Notes: generated from the letters alone by a model not told the origin. Counted from the first letter of the stretch, positions 24,447 through 33,930 are shown. The stretch is 64,000 nucleotides of DNA from an uncultured Chitinophagaceae bacterium (GCA_903895845.1 CAITVK010000114.1:124001-188000); one strand, 5' to 3'. Numbers and translations are program-made.

Positions 24447-25729
24447 CCTACGGACAAACAATAGACTACCTCTTCACTAAACTTCCCATGTATAGTCGCA
24501 TTGGTGCGGCGGCTTATAAAACAGATCTTACCAATACCATCCGATTGTGCGAGGCATTGGGAAATCCCCATAAACAGTTTAAAAGTATCCATGTTGCTGG
24601 AACCAATGGCAAGGGAAGTACCAGTCACATGCTTGCTGCAATCTTACAGACAGGAGGCTACAAAACCGGACTACATACTTCGCCCCATCTGATTGATTTC
24701 AGGGAACGGATTAAGGTAGATGGTAGATGGTGTGACGAACAGTTTGTTATTGATTTCACCCAACAGATAATGCCCTTGATTGAAGAGATTGAACCCTCTT
24801 TCTTTGAGTTGACGGTAGCGATGGCGTTCTCTTATTTCGCTGCGCAAAAAGTAGATATTGCCGTAATAGAAGTGGGCTTGGGTGGCAGACTGGACAGTAC
24901 TAATATTATTACCCCCGAACTTAGTATTATTACCAATATCGGTATGGATCACATGAATATGTTGGGTAATACATTGCCTGCAATTGCTTTCGAAAAGGCG
25001 GGTATCATCAAGCCAACTATTCCTGTAATTATTGGTGAGGTTTTGCCAGAGACTAAACCTGTCTTCCTGGAGAAAGCAACTAAAGAGAATGCCCCAATCA
25101 TCTTTGCACAAGCAGAAAGAACGGTTGCTGACTTTAAAACGGAGCCTCACCTGCTTACCGTAGAAGTAGCAGCTAAGCATTGGGACGAACACGAGACGTA
25201 TCACCTCGATTTACCGGGCATCTACCAGACCAAAAACGTATTGACGGTATTGGAAGCTGCCCATCAGCTACACCAACAAGGTTTTAATACGCCAACACCC
25301 ATTGTAAAAAAGGCTTTAGGAAGCGTAAAGAAGCTGACAGGACTGCGTGGAAGGTGGGATTTGATTGCTACACACCCCGACACCATTGTGGATGTTGCCC
25401 ACAACGAAGATGGCGTGAAACAGTTGGCAGCACAACTGGAACTCTGCAATTATCGTCACCTACACATTGTGATTGGGATGGCGAAGGACAAAGAAATTGA
25501 CCATATATTGGCACTATTGCCCCAATTAGCCACCTATTATTTTACCAAAGCACAACTACCACGCGCTTTGGACGAACAACTGTTGCAACAACAAGCAGCT
25601 GCCTATCAGTTGATTGGAAAAAGCTACCCAACTACCCACGAAGCATTAATTGCTGCTAAAACAAATGCACATAAAGAGGATTTAGTGTTGGTTTGCGGAA
25701 GTGTATTTGTGGTGGGGGAGGTGATATAG
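24443..25729 (+). CDS. folC: Bifunctional folylpolyglutamate / dihydrofolate synthase
   Basis: The 428-residue protein is a Mur-ligase-type enzyme that adds glutamate to folates (and to dihydropteroate in bifunctional members). The ATP-binding P-loop is HVAGTNGKGSTSHML (about residues 52-66). The loop following it and IEVGLGGRLDSTN (about 148-160) are family hallmarks. The C-terminal ligase domain contains VDVAHNEDGV, and the chain ends in VLVCGSVFVVGEVI. The GTG start overlaps the stop of the TonB-like gene, so translation is probably coupled. Confidence 0.95.
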   Translation: MTYGQTIDYLFTKLPMYSRIGAAAYKTDLTNTIRLCEALGNPHKQFKSIHVAGTNGKGSTSHMLAAILQTGGYKTGLHTSPHLIDFRERIKVDGRWCDEQFVIDFTQQIMPLIEEIEPSFFELTVAMAFSYFAAQKVDIAVIEVGLGGRLDSTNIITPELSIITNIGMDHMNMLGNTLPAIAFEKAGIIKPTIPVIIGEVLPETKPVFLEKATKENAPIIFAQAERTVADFKTEPHLLTVEVAAKHWDEHETYHLDLPGIYQTKNVLTVLEAAHQLHQQGFNTPTPIVKKALGSVKKLTGLRGRWDLIATHPDTIVDVAHNEDGVKQLAAQLELCNYRHLHIVIGMAKDKEIDHILALLPQLATYYFTKAQLPRALDEQLLQQQAAAYQLIGKSYPTTHEALIAAKTNAHKEDLVLVCGSVFVVGEVI

Positions 25730-25896
25730 CTTTAAATCTGAAGACTTGAAATTGGTTTCTATTTAACGCTAGAAATACTTTTTCGCGAAGGATATGTGGA
25801 AAGCAGAATGAGTTCCTGCGAGGTAATCCAAAAATATTTTACTTCAAATTCCAACCTTTTCACTATCTCGCTCTCTTATTAATAGTAAACATTCTT

Positions 25897-26436
25897 TTGG
25901 AAATTAATCTGCAGGTAAATAACGCGCTAGTTTCGAGTGCCCAAAAGGGGAATGCCGAGGCATTGAAGTTGTTATACCTGCAATACAACAAAGCGATGTT
26001 TAATATTTGTACCCGTTTAACAGGTAACAATGAAGATGCCCAAGATGTGCTGCAAGATGCTTTTATAATTGCCTTCAAAAGCTTGAATCAATTAAAAGAA
26101 ACGGCTCAGTTTGGAGGATGGTTAAAGCGGATTGTCATCAATGAGTGTATAAAAAAAGGAAAGAAAAAGAATAGTTGGACGGAATGGGAGGATGAAAAAC
26201 ATGATACTACCGATGAGGCAGATACGAGTTGGTGGAATGAAGTAACAATGGCAGAGATACACGCTCAGATTAAGGCACTTCCCGATGGATGCCGACAGAT
26301 TTTCACTTTGTATGCAGTAGAAAACTTTAGTCACAAGGACATTGCAGCAACAATGGGCGTATCGGAAGGGACTAGTAAAAGTCAGTACCACCGGGCAAAG
26401 AAATTATTGAGAGAGCAACTAGGTAAAGCTAAATAA
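25897..26436 (+). CDS. ECF-type RNA polymerase sigma factor
   Basis: The 179-residue protein begins with TTG at 25897; no ATG lies near the conserved start. Region 2 is NAEALKLLYLQYNKAMFNIC to DAQDVLQDAFIIAF (about 18-60). Region 4 is KALPDGCRQIFTLYAVENFS and SEGTSKSQYHRAKKLLREQL (about 125-175). The linker carries an unusual stretch of charged residues (WTEWEDEKHDTTDEAD). The next gene starts directly after the stop and encodes a one-helix membrane protein, as expected for an anti-sigma factor. Confidence 0.93.
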   Translation: MEINLQVNNALVSSAQKGNAEALKLLYLQYNKAMFNICTRLTGNNEDAQDVLQDAFIIAFKSLNQLKETAQFGGWLKRIVINECIKKGKKKNSWTEWEDEKHDTTDEADTSWWNEVTMAEIHAQIKALPDGCRQIFTLYAVENFSHKDIAATMGVSEGTSKSQYHRAKKLLREQLGKAK

Positions 26437-27195
26437 ATGGATGAATTAAAAAAACATATTCAGCAACGGCTCAGCGAATTGGATGTTGATGAACCCAGCA
26501 ATAAAAGCTGGGAGCATATCCAAGGACAGCTCTTTGCTCACAAAAGAAAGGTGATTCAATTACCTGTTCGCTGGGCAGTGGCAGCCTGCATCGTGCTTCT
26601 GGCAGGGATAGGCTTGTTTTTATTCAATCAAAAAAGTACACAGCCGGATGTTGTTACTACTATTAAAAAAGAAAATAATGAAGGGGCGAAAGAAGTAACT
26701 CATACAAACCCAGTATCTAAGGCAAACATTGATAGTACAGATACACAGGTTCCTAAAGAGTTGGCAACAGCAGCTCCAAAAGAAAATAATAAAAAGGTCT
26801 TACCTCAAGCAAAAGACTATTTGGTTAAGAACAAAAAGCCATTGAATAATCCCGAGGAACTAAAAGCCTTGGAAAATGTGGAGAATAGCTTTACCCAAGT
26901 AATCAATATGGAGAAAACCCGGATTAATACCACGCCTTTGACAGCCGAAGATCCTGGTTATTTTAAAGATTTTGGCAGACAGATTGCGATGATGGAAAGT
27001 GATGAAGTCGCTGTGAAAAAGGAAATTAAAAAAAATGGAATCACAGATGGATTATTGGATAGACTGATAAACATCTATCAACAAAAGCTGAATGTTTTGA
27101 AACAGTTGCAGAAGGAAATGCAAAAAACAAACAACAGATACAAACAAGGCAGACCAACAGAGGAGTCGCCTAGACTTTATTTTTTAAACATTTAA
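26437..27195 (+). CDS. Single-pass membrane protein, probable anti-sigma factor
   Basis: The 252-residue protein has a cytoplasmic N-terminus of about 45 residues (MDELKKHIQQRLSELDVDEP), one membrane helix (about 46-63) and a charged periplasmic part rich in Lys, Asn and Thr. The ATG directly follows the stop codon of the sigma factor gene, so the two are coexpressed. No zinc-binding HxxxCxxC motif is seen, so it is not a standard ZAS anti-sigma factor. The role is inferred from context and topology only. Confidence 0.7.
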   Translation: MDELKKHIQQRLSELDVDEPSNKSWEHIQGQLFAHKRKVIQLPVRWAVAACIVLLAGIGLFLFNQKSTQPDVVTTIKKENNEGAKEVTHTNPVSKANIDSTDTQVPKELATAAPKENNKKVLPQAKDYLVKNKKPLNNPEELKALENVENSFTQVINMEKTRINTTPLTAEDPGYFKDFGRQIAMMESDEVAVKKEIKKNGITDGLLDRLINIYQQKLNVLKQLQKEMQKTNNRYKQGRPTEESPRLYFLNI

Positions 27196-27207
27196 TACAG
27201 ATACAAA

Positions 27208-28536
27208 ATGAAAACGATGAGTAGAAGAACACTAGCGAAGGGTGTGGTTATTTTGGGCATTGTGCTTGGTGGAATAGCTATTGCAAAGGCACAAGATGAT
27301 GCAATGGCGCCCATGCCAACTCCCACTCCCAATCCTAAACCTATGCCGGTTCCAATGACCGGATTCGATAAGTTGAGGTTGGTGAGAAAGATTTCTAAAG
27401 ACCTTTCCGAGTTTAAGAGCAAAGAGGTTTCTGTTGAAGTGAATGCAGGCCGAGGAGCAGATGTGTACATAGAAAATACAAGCCGCACACTGGAAATAAA
27501 AAACTGGGATCAGCCAAAAGTGAAAGTGACTACAACGGTTTATTATGATGGTGACGCCAGCCAACTAAGCGATGCCGAATGGTTTGAAAAATTGAATCTA
27601 AATGTGAAAACATTGGGTAACTCAGTTCGGATTAAATCGGGTACGGTGAGTGGTGGCGGTTCGTACGAGAGCATGGGAAACACCTACAGCTGGAGTAGCG
27701 GGGGTGCAAACGGAGTTGCTATTTTTAATGGAAATGGTGAAAGTATTGGCTCAAAAGAGAACGCAAAACGGGTGGTGACAATCTATTTGCCCAAAGACAA
27801 TAAAGTGGATATAGAGAGCAAATATTCCGACATCTCTATTACCGACAACCTTAGCAAACTCACTGTAGACATTACAAACGGCAATCTGGATGTGCAGGAT
27901 GTAGGCAATTTTACCCTTCGCTCAAAGTATGGAAATGTGAGTATGGGCAATGCCGAAACAGCCGCTATCGAGTTCATAAACGGTCATTTTACGGCAAAAG
28001 ATTTGGGCGATGTAGATCTGGATACCAAATACAGCACGGTAGATATTGCTTCGGCTCAAAAAGTAGACCTGATAAGTACAAATGACGACTATGATATTGA
28101 GGAAGTAGCTAGCCTTAGGGGACAAAAGAATTATGGAAATCTACGCATCAGTAAGCTAAACAGGAGCATCGAAATGGATGGCACCAATGCGGATATTAAA
28201 GTCCGTAACATAGCAGCATCGGTAGAAACAATAAAATTTGACGATAAATATGCCGACATCCGCCTGCCCCTAAGGAACGTAAAAAACTACACTATCAATT
28301 ACATGGGCGCCTGGAGTACTGTTTATGGCAACTTCGAAAAGGGGCCATACACCGGAAAAGCTTTTAAAACTTCAACTTCGGTCAAGGAAACAATAGAAGA
28401 AAAGATGAAAGCTTTGAATGAAGCTTTTGGTGGCGACGGCACTTCAACAGATAGTAAGTTTTCTGCCACAGTTGGCAATGGAAAAGGGGCTGCAATAGAT
28501 ATGAAATGTCAGAACTGCACAGTAGATTTCAAGTAA
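27208..28536 (+). CDS. DUF4097-type beta-repeat envelope protein
   Basis: The 442-residue protein has an N-terminal signal peptide ending near residue 28 (IAIAKAQ) and a short Pro/Met repeat. A long series of short beta strands follows (about 70-390), of the kind seen in DUF4097 and related adhesin-like right-handed folds (NKVDIESKYSDISITD, LTVDITNGNLDVQDVG). It is probably exported to the periplasm or cell surface. It is the third gene of a sigma factor / anti-sigma-like operon, 12 bp after the previous stop, and so is a likely target or sensor in an envelope-stress circuit. Confidence 0.8.
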   Translation: MKTMSRRTLAKGVVILGIVLGGIAIAKAQDDAMAPMPTPTPNPKPMPVPMTGFDKLRLVRKISKDLSEFKSKEVSVEVNAGRGADVYIENTSRTLEIKNWDQPKVKVTTTVYYDGDASQLSDAEWFEKLNLNVKTLGNSVRIKSGTVSGGGSYESMGNTYSWSSGGANGVAIFNGNGESIGSKENAKRVVTIYLPKDNKVDIESKYSDISITDNLSKLTVDITNGNLDVQDVGNFTLRSKYGNVSMGNAETAAIEFINGHFTAKDLGDVDLDTKYSTVDIASAQKVDLISTNDDYDIEEVASLRGQKNYGNLRISKLNRSIEMDGTNADIKVRNIAASVETIKFDDKYADIRLPLRNVKNYTINYMGAWSTVYGNFEKGPYTGKAFKTSTSVKETIEEKMKALNEAFGGDGTSTDSKFSATVGNGKGAAIDMKCQNCTVDFK

Positions 28537-28550
28537 TTTTAGAAACTGTT

Positions 28551-28722
28551 TGTCCCCTTTCAAAAAGGGGGATGTCTTTAAAGCTTTGGGGGATACCCCA
28601 AAACTAAAGCGGATAACCCCGGAGGATTTGGGGGTTACCCCAGAGAAAAAGCGGTTGTCCCCGAAAGAAAAGGGGTATACCCCGGAGACTTTGGGGTGTA
28701 CCGCTAATCATTTGCGGGTATA
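28551..28722. repeat. Array C: 21-bp units, ACCCC...GGGG type
   Basis: From about 28593 the CCCC cores stand at 28596, 28617, 28638, 28659, 28680 and 28701, exactly 21 bp apart. Two less regular units precede them (cores near 28554 and 28576). Each unit pairs a CCCC with a GGGG half (for example GGGGTATACCCC, 28672-28683), so the units are dyad-symmetric. A 61-residue frame runs through it from a TTG, but only as a consequence of the period. It lies after the DUF4097 stop and before the operon terminator. Confidence 0.88.
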
Positions 28723-28779
28723 TAAAAAACTATAATCCGGTAGATTTTCTTCATGTTCATATAAAATTTATCGGTAAGT

Positions 28780-28804
28780 GCTGGGTTTCTACCCGGCTTT
28801 TTTT
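28780..28804 (+). terminator. Terminator of the sigma/DUF4097 operon
   Basis: GCTGGGT and ACCCGGC form a 7-bp stem (one G:T pair) with a 4-nt loop, followed by a run of eight T. It is downstream of array C, so the array would be transcribed with the operon. Confidence 0.8.
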
Positions 28805-28852
28805 ATTTGTGTAAATTGTTTCTACAACAGTTTTCCTATATTCGTTTTCACA

Positions 28853-30109
28853 ATGACAACAAGTACATTACTCATCATCGGAATTGTTTTATGCCTTTTG
28901 TTCATCGCATTTTTTGCGGGGTACGAAATTGCTTTCATCAGTGCCAACAGATTGAGCATTGAGCTGAAAAAGAAACAAGGCAAGCGTAGTGGTATCATCA
29001 TTTCCAAATTCATGGAGCGCCCCGCCCATTTTATAGGCACTGGATTGATAGGTCTCAACATCTTTTTGGTTTGCTACGGACTACTGTTCGATGGGCTTTT
29101 AAAAATTTCTTTGTGGAATAGAATTCAGAACGAATACCTGAGGCTCATTTTTGATACCTTATTTTCGGCTTTGATATTGATTATATTCGGACTGTTTTTT
29201 CCTAAGGCAATCTTCAGGGCTAAGGCAGATAGATTGTTGCGATTCTTCGCTTCCATCGCCAATTTCTTCTATCAGATGCTTCTTCCAATCACAGATTTCT
29301 TTGTTGGCATTGCTCATTGGATATTGAAATATATTTTCAACTTAAAGATGGGAGATAAAAAGAATGCGTTTAACAAAGTAGATCTACAGCACTTTTTTCA
29401 ACCCGCCAAGGAACAAGAAGAAAAGAAGAGCGATTTGAATACAGATTTGTTTGAGAATGCACTGAGTTTGCCTAGCATCAAAATAAGACAATGCCTGGTG
29501 CCACGAACCGAGATAGAGGCTATTGAAATCGGTACAACTATCGAGGATGCATCAAAGCTTTTTACCTCTACCAGGCTGAGTAAATTGATAGTATATAAAA
29601 CCAATATCGATAACATTGCGGGATATATACACCAGTTGGATTTATTTAAGAAGCCTGCTTCCATCAACGAAATCATACATCCTATCCCTGTAGTCCCCGA
29701 AACGATGGGTGTGACAGATTTAATCAATAAATTCACAAAAGAGCAAAAGAGTATTGCTTGGGTAGTGGATGAATTTGGAGGAACAGCAGGTATAATAACC
29801 ATGGAAGATCTGTTGGAAGAAATTTTTGGTGAAATACAAGATGAGTATGACACAGAAGAGTTTGTAGACAAACAAATTGCCGAAGATGAATTTATTTTCA
29901 GCGGTAGATTAGAGCTAGATTATATAATGGGCAAGTACGATTTAGAGTTTTCGGTGCAAGAATCCGAAACATTGAGTGGTTATATCATCAATCAGTTTGA
30001 AACCATCCCAAAGCAAGGAGAAATAATTATTATCGAGAACTATCAGTTTAATATCCTAACGGTTACCGAAACAAGGATAGATATGGTAAAGTTGAAATTG
30101 TTGCGGTAA
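28853..30109 (+). CDS. CNNM/CorC-type membrane protein with CBS pair (GldE-like)
   Basis: The ATG at 28853 gives 418 residues. An N-terminal DUF21/CNNM membrane domain has about four hydrophobic helices (about 4-150). Two CBS domains follow (about 200-320: VPRTEIEAIEIGTTIEDASK, then INEIIHPIPVVPETMG and EFGGTAGIITMEDLLEEIFG). The CorC_HlyC domain is at about 340-415. Relatives include magnesium/cobalt efflux proteins and the gliding-motility protein GldE of Bacteroidetes, which has the same architecture. No other gld gene is adjacent, so the GldE assignment is only likely. Confidence 0.85.
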   Translation: MTTSTLLIIGIVLCLLFIAFFAGYEIAFISANRLSIELKKKQGKRSGIIISKFMERPAHFIGTGLIGLNIFLVCYGLLFDGLLKISLWNRIQNEYLRLIFDTLFSALILIIFGLFFPKAIFRAKADRLLRFFASIANFFYQMLLPITDFFVGIAHWILKYIFNLKMGDKKNAFNKVDLQHFFQPAKEQEEKKSDLNTDLFENALSLPSIKIRQCLVPRTEIEAIEIGTTIEDASKLFTSTRLSKLIVYKTNIDNIAGYIHQLDLFKKPASINEIIHPIPVVPETMGVTDLINKFTKEQKSIAWVVDEFGGTAGIITMEDLLEEIFGEIQDEYDTEEFVDKQIAEDEFIFSGRLELDYIMGKYDLEFSVQESETLSGYIINQFETIPKQGEIIIIENYQFNILTVTETRIDMVKLKLLR

Positions 30110-30249
30110 ATGTATAAAAGGTACTTTTGTCTAAATTTTCCTCTTTCTTTCCTATTAGTTGGATAGTTAAAAATCTTTTCTCTTTGTTTTGGAGCTAGAA
30201 AAATTAAAAAAGCCCTGCTTCCCTACCTTTACAGACTAAAAAATAAATT

Positions 30250-31158
30250 ATGTTACTAATCATTTTGGGCGTCATCATTTTTTTTGCCGCCTTCTCACTA
30301 AAAAATTCAAATACACAGTTTAGTCATTTCGCTGGTGCTGTGCGAATTGCAGGTCTAGGGTTAATTGTCTTAGGCTTTTTTACTTCGTGTATAAAACAAG
30401 TAGATGCAGGTGAAATTGGTGTAAAGTCATTGTTCGGGAAAGTGCAAGACGATGTCCTTTATAGTGGATTGAATGTTGTAAACCCGTTGATACAAGTAGA
30501 TAAAATGGATGTAAAAACCCAAAACTACACAATGAGCGCTGTGCATAATGAAGGAGATGTAGCTGGTGATGATGCAATCAGGGCTTTGACAGCAGACGGT
30601 CTTGAAGTAGTTATTGATTTAACAGTTTTGTACAGAGTATTGTCAACTGAAGCTCCTAAAATTGTGAGGGAAACTGGCTTGGACTACAAAGAGAAAATAG
30701 TGCGCCCAGTTACTAGAACCAAAATTAGAGACAACGCTGTTTATTTTACGGCTGTCGATTTGTATAGCACCAGAAGGGATGAATTTCAAACCAAGATTTA
30801 TAAGAGCATCGAGGAAAGTTTTAAAGCGCGCGGATTGGTTTTGGAGCAACTACTTGTACGAAATATATCATTGCCTGCAATGGTAAAAACATCTATTGAA
30901 GAGAAGATTAAAGCAGAACAGGATGCCCAAAAAATGGAGTTCGTACTTCAAAAGGAAAAACAAGAGGCCGAACGTAAGCGTGTGGAAGCACAAGGTATTG
31001 CCGACTACCAGCGTATCATGAGTTCTGGATTGACGGACAAACAGTTGCAATATGAACAAATACAAGTGATGAAAGGATTAGTCACCTCTCCAAATAGCAA
31101 AGTAATCATTATGGGAGGTGGGAAGACCCCAGTTATCATCAATGGCGAAGAGAAGTAA
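30250..31158 (+). CDS. Prohibitin/SPFH family membrane protein
   Basis: The 302-residue protein has two N-terminal hydrophobic segments (about 1-14 and 25-42). An SPFH domain (about 50-215) contains GEIGVKSLFGKVQDDVLYSG and LLVRNISLPAMVKTSIEEKI. A charged coiled-coil follows (about 218-255, EKIKAEQDAQKMEFVLQKEK). Such proteins form large membrane rings that scaffold lipid domains and protect or regulate membrane proteases. It is a single gene with no FtsH or NfeD partner in view. Confidence 0.9.
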   Translation: MLLIILGVIIFFAAFSLKNSNTQFSHFAGAVRIAGLGLIVLGFFTSCIKQVDAGEIGVKSLFGKVQDDVLYSGLNVVNPLIQVDKMDVKTQNYTMSAVHNEGDVAGDDAIRALTADGLEVVIDLTVLYRVLSTEAPKIVRETGLDYKEKIVRPVTRTKIRDNAVYFTAVDLYSTRRDEFQTKIYKSIEESFKARGLVLEQLLVRNISLPAMVKTSIEEKIKAEQDAQKMEFVLQKEKQEAERKRVEAQGIADYQRIMSSGLTDKQLQYEQIQVMKGLVTSPNSKVIIMGGGKTPVIINGEEK

Positions 31159-31292
31159 TTTACAGTTAGTATATTGTCCTGATTTGGCATAAGTTAGTAT
31201 TTGCTTTTTTTACTGTTTCGTTTGATTTTGGTGGATGTATGCAGTAATTTTTTTATAGTTCCTACTAAATGTATTCTTCCTCGCAGTTTTCT

Positions 31293-32384
31293 TTAAGCCA
31301 GTAAGCTTACCAACTGTTTCACCTCATCTATTGTATTAAAACTATGCAATACAATCCTCAGCCGCTCACTTCCTTTAGGAACAGTTGGATTTAGAATTGG
31401 GCGAACGTCTAGGTTATTATTTTGCAGCAATTCTGCCACTCGTTTCACTTCCGTATTACCTGCAACTACCACCACTTGGATGGGTGTAGTAGAAACAAGC
31501 TTGGGATATGCAATCCTGGCCGATTGAAAATAGTTGATTAAGGTGTTCAGGTGATTCCGCTCCTTCATCATAGCAGGAAATAAGGCATAGCTATTGGCAA
31601 TTACACTTATTGCTGCAGGTGGCAACGCAGTTGAATAAATGAAGCTTCTGGCAAAATTAATAAGGTAATTACGTAAGGTGTTACTACCCATCACAATGGC
31701 ACCGTGGCATCCACAGGCCTTGCCAAAAGTATGTACCCGTGCAAAAATTGTATCCTGCAACTGAAGGTGTTGTGCTAGCCCTTCACCCTTTTCCCCCACA
31801 ACGCCAGTTGCATGTGCTTCATCAAGTATCAGGTGTGCATTGTATTGCTTGCAGCATTCAACAATTTCGGGCAAAGGGCAATAGTCGCCATCCATACTAA
31901 ATACCGATTCTGTCACCACAAAGATGTTGCCTGTTGCCGCCTTTAGTCTACGTTCCAAATCATTTAAATCGTTGTGCAAAAAAGCAAAAGACTGTGCGTG
32001 GGACAGCCTGATTCCATCCCGGATAGACGAGTGACTAAGAAAATCGTAGATAATCGTGTCGCCCCTTTGTGGAACACAACTTAGCAAGCCTAAGTTAGCG
32101 TCATAGCCCGAATTGAATATCAAACCAGCCTCTGCCTGATGAAAATGGGCAATCTTATTTTCTGTTTCTTCTATCAATGTATAGTTGCCTGCCAAAAGGC
32201 GGGAACCAGTGGAACCGTGAGAAGTGAATTGTGATAGTTGAGCAGTAAGTAGCGAACTTTTTGCAATGCCTAAGTAATCATTACTGCAAAAGTCAATCTT
32301 GTTTTCAGGCAGGCGTAGGGTCCTGAAAGCGTTCTGCTCTTTCCTCTCTATCAATAGCTGCTGCAAAAAATCATCGTTGTACAT
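31293..32384 (-). CDS. 8-amino-7-oxononanoate synthase / KBL-type PLP enzyme
   Basis: The 363-residue protein belongs to the alpha-oxoamine synthases, which condense an amino acid with an acyl-CoA using PLP. SNDYLG near residue 34, GSTGSRLLAGN (about 57-67), LDEAHATGVVGE (187-198) and the PLP lysine K222 in HTFGKACGCHG are all visible. BioF (biotin synthesis) is the most likely member. Serine palmitoyltransferase and 2-amino-3-ketobutyrate ligase are relatives, and no other bio gene is nearby to decide. Confidence 0.85.
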   Translation of the reverse strand: MYNDDFLQQLLIERKEQNAFRTLRLPENKIDFCSNDYLGIAKSSLLTAQLSQFTSHGSTGSRLLAGNYTLIEETENKIAHFHQAEAGLIFNSGYDANLGLLSCVPQRGDTIIYDFLSHSSIRDGIRLSHAQSFAFLHNDLNDLERRLKAATGNIFVVTESVFSMDGDYCPLPEIVECCKQYNAHLILDEAHATGVVGEKGEGLAQHLQLQDTIFARVHTFGKACGCHGAIVMGSNTLRNYLINFARSFIYSTALPPAAISVIANSYALFPAMMKERNHLNTLINYFQSARIAYPKLVSTTPIQVVVVAGNTEVKRVAELLQNNNLDVRPILNPTVPKGSERLRIVLHSFNTIDEVKQLVSLLA

Positions 32385-32435
32385 TGGGTCAAAACTAATC
32401 TAATTCATTAATAGCCGTTAGTTTTGTGGAATATC

Positions 32436-32545
32436 AGGCATCAGGATTAAGGGATGAAGCATAAGGTACAACTGAAAAGACTTTATGAAACTTATTATCA
32501 ACCTTTTTGGACTGACGCCTTACACCTTATGCCTTTTTACTTATG
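32436..32545. repeat. Inverted heptamer arrays before miaE
   Basis: Left block (about 32436-32466): AGGCATC, AGGATTA, AGGGATG, AAGCATA at 7-bp spacing. Right block (about 32514-32545): CGCCTTACACCTTATGCC words. They are complementary in part, and the right block runs into the miaE start codon. Confidence 0.7.
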
Positions 32546-33157
32546 ACACAAGATTATTCCGAAGATACAAAGAACATACTTGGGCTTCAACTTCCTACAG
32601 ACCCACGTTGGGTTGATTTAGCAGCCATGGACATTCAGGCAATACTAACAGATCATGCCTACTGCGAACAAAAAGCTGCACTTACTTGCATTTCTTTAAT
32701 TCAACGTTATTCTGATAGAGAGAAACTGGTGTTTGATTTGTCTCCAATTGTAACCGAAGAGTGGGGCCACTTCCGGTTGGTTTTGAATGAACTAAAGAAA
32801 AGGAATCTGTCTATCGGCAAACAACGTCGCGATGAATATGTGAACCAGTTGATTGCTTTTCAGAAGAAAGGCGGTAGAGAGGAAGATCGTATGCTGGATC
32901 AGTTGTTGACGATGGCATTGGTGGAAGCCCGAAGCTGCGAACGTTTTAAAAGGTTAAGTGAAGGATTGAATGATAATTATCTCCGTAAGTTCTATCGGAG
33001 GTTCATGGAAAGCGAAGCAGGACATTATACCCTTTTTATTGACCTTGCAGAAACTTATTTTGATAAAGAGAGAGTGCGTATGCGTTGGAAAGAGTGGTTG
33101 GACTATGAAGCAGAAATGATTGTAAAACTTGAGGTAAGGGGCGATAGGATTCACTAA
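32543..33157 (+). CDS. miaE: tRNA-(ms2io6A)-hydroxylase MiaE
   Basis: The 204-residue protein is a diiron ferritin-like monooxygenase that hydroxylates the isopentenyl group of 2-methylthio-N6-isopentenyladenosine at position 37 of tRNAs. The four-helix bundle carries the iron ligands in EEWGHFRLVLNEL and in EARSCERFKRLSEGL and ESEAGHYTLFIDLAE. Length and order match the family. It is divergent from the BioF-like gene. The start ATG touches the repeat array upstream. Confidence 0.93.
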   Translation: MTQDYSEDTKNILGLQLPTDPRWVDLAAMDIQAILTDHAYCEQKAALTCISLIQRYSDREKLVFDLSPIVTEEWGHFRLVLNELKKRNLSIGKQRRDEYVNQLIAFQKKGGREEDRMLDQLLTMALVEARSCERFKRLSEGLNDNYLRKFYRRFMESEAGHYTLFIDLAETYFDKERVRMRWKEWLDYEAEMIVKLEVRGDRIH

Positions 33158-33187
33158 ATAACCGTGAATGATGAGCACGACACCTCA

Positions 33188-33850
33188 TTATGATTGTAAT
33201 AGATTGAAATGAAGCTCTCCAAAGTTTTGTAGGGAAGATAACTTTAGATCAGCCGCACCCCATCGTTCTTCTTTCAACTGGTTGTGATGCGGTACTACCA
33301 CACACTTCATTCGGGCTGCTTTTGCCGCAATCAATCCATTAAAAGAATCCTCAAAGCACAGGCAAGAAGAAGGAAACGAATCTAATTTGGTGGCACAATC
33401 AAGGTAAACTTGCGGATGTGGTTTTCCATACGGAAGTTCTTGTGCAGAGGCGGTCGCTTTTATATAAGGGGTAATGCCAATCATTTGCACAACTAAGTCT
33501 ATGAGTTCTTGCGGGGAAGAAGTGGCCAATCCTATTTTGAACCCTTTCTCACAAAAGAAGTTAATAATATGTTGAACACCAGGCATCACTGTTCCCCTTG
33601 TTTCTATTTTTTTTAGTACGGTAGCAACTATTCTCTGTTCTGCTTCTGCTGCATTTGATTTAGATACATCAAAATAACCAAACCACTGATCTACAAATTC
33701 TTTGGTACGCAAACCCGTGGTACTCAGATATTGTTGTTCCGTCAATAGAATACCATATTGTTTAAATACCTCATCGGCAGCTTCGTTCCACAAGGGTTCA
33801 CTGTCTACTAACAAACCATCTATATCAAATATTACAGTATCCAGTTGCAT
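33188..33850 (-). CDS. HAD hydrolase, beta-phosphoglucomutase/HxpB-like phosphatase
   Basis: The 220-residue protein carries the HAD nucleophile motif DIDGLLVDSEPLW (Asp9, Asp11), a helical cap, the second motif LATSSP (about residue 117), the conserved lysine in LPYGKPHPQVYLDCA and the third motif CFEDSFNGLIAAKAA. This pattern matches YniC/HxpB sugar-phosphate phosphatases; beta-phosphoglucomutases are close relatives. It probably dephosphorylates hexitol or 2-deoxyhexose phosphates. It is a single gene, transcribed leftward toward miaE. Confidence 0.9.
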   Translation of the reverse strand: MQLDTVIFDIDGLLVDSEPLWNEAADEVFKQYGILLTEQQYLSTTGLRTKEFVDQWFGYFDVSKSNAAEAEQRIVATVLKKIETRGTVMPGVQHIINFFCEKGFKIGLATSSPQELIDLVVQMIGITPYIKATASAQELPYGKPHPQVYLDCATKLDSFPSSCLCFEDSFNGLIAAKAARMKCVVVPHHNQLKEERWGAADLKLSSLQNFGELHFNLLQS

Positions 33851-33864
33851 CTTGTAGTGTTTAA

Positions 33865-33930
33865 AGATTATCGTTTAGTGATTAATGGTTGCAAATATCA
33901 CATTCTTCATTAATCACTAAACAATAATCT
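33865..33930. repeat. 23-bp inverted repeat
   Basis: 33865-33887 and 33908-33930 are complementary over 23 bp with one mismatch, around a 20-nt loop. It lies between msrA and the HAD gene, both leftward. Without a T run it is not a classical terminator. Confidence 0.8.

Noticed and set aside
28550-28735. 61-residue frame across array C starting with TTG
   Set aside because: Its sequence is the translated 21-bp unit (TPE repeated), and arrays D and F1 with the same period have stops in all frames. Kept only as something to check by proteomics.
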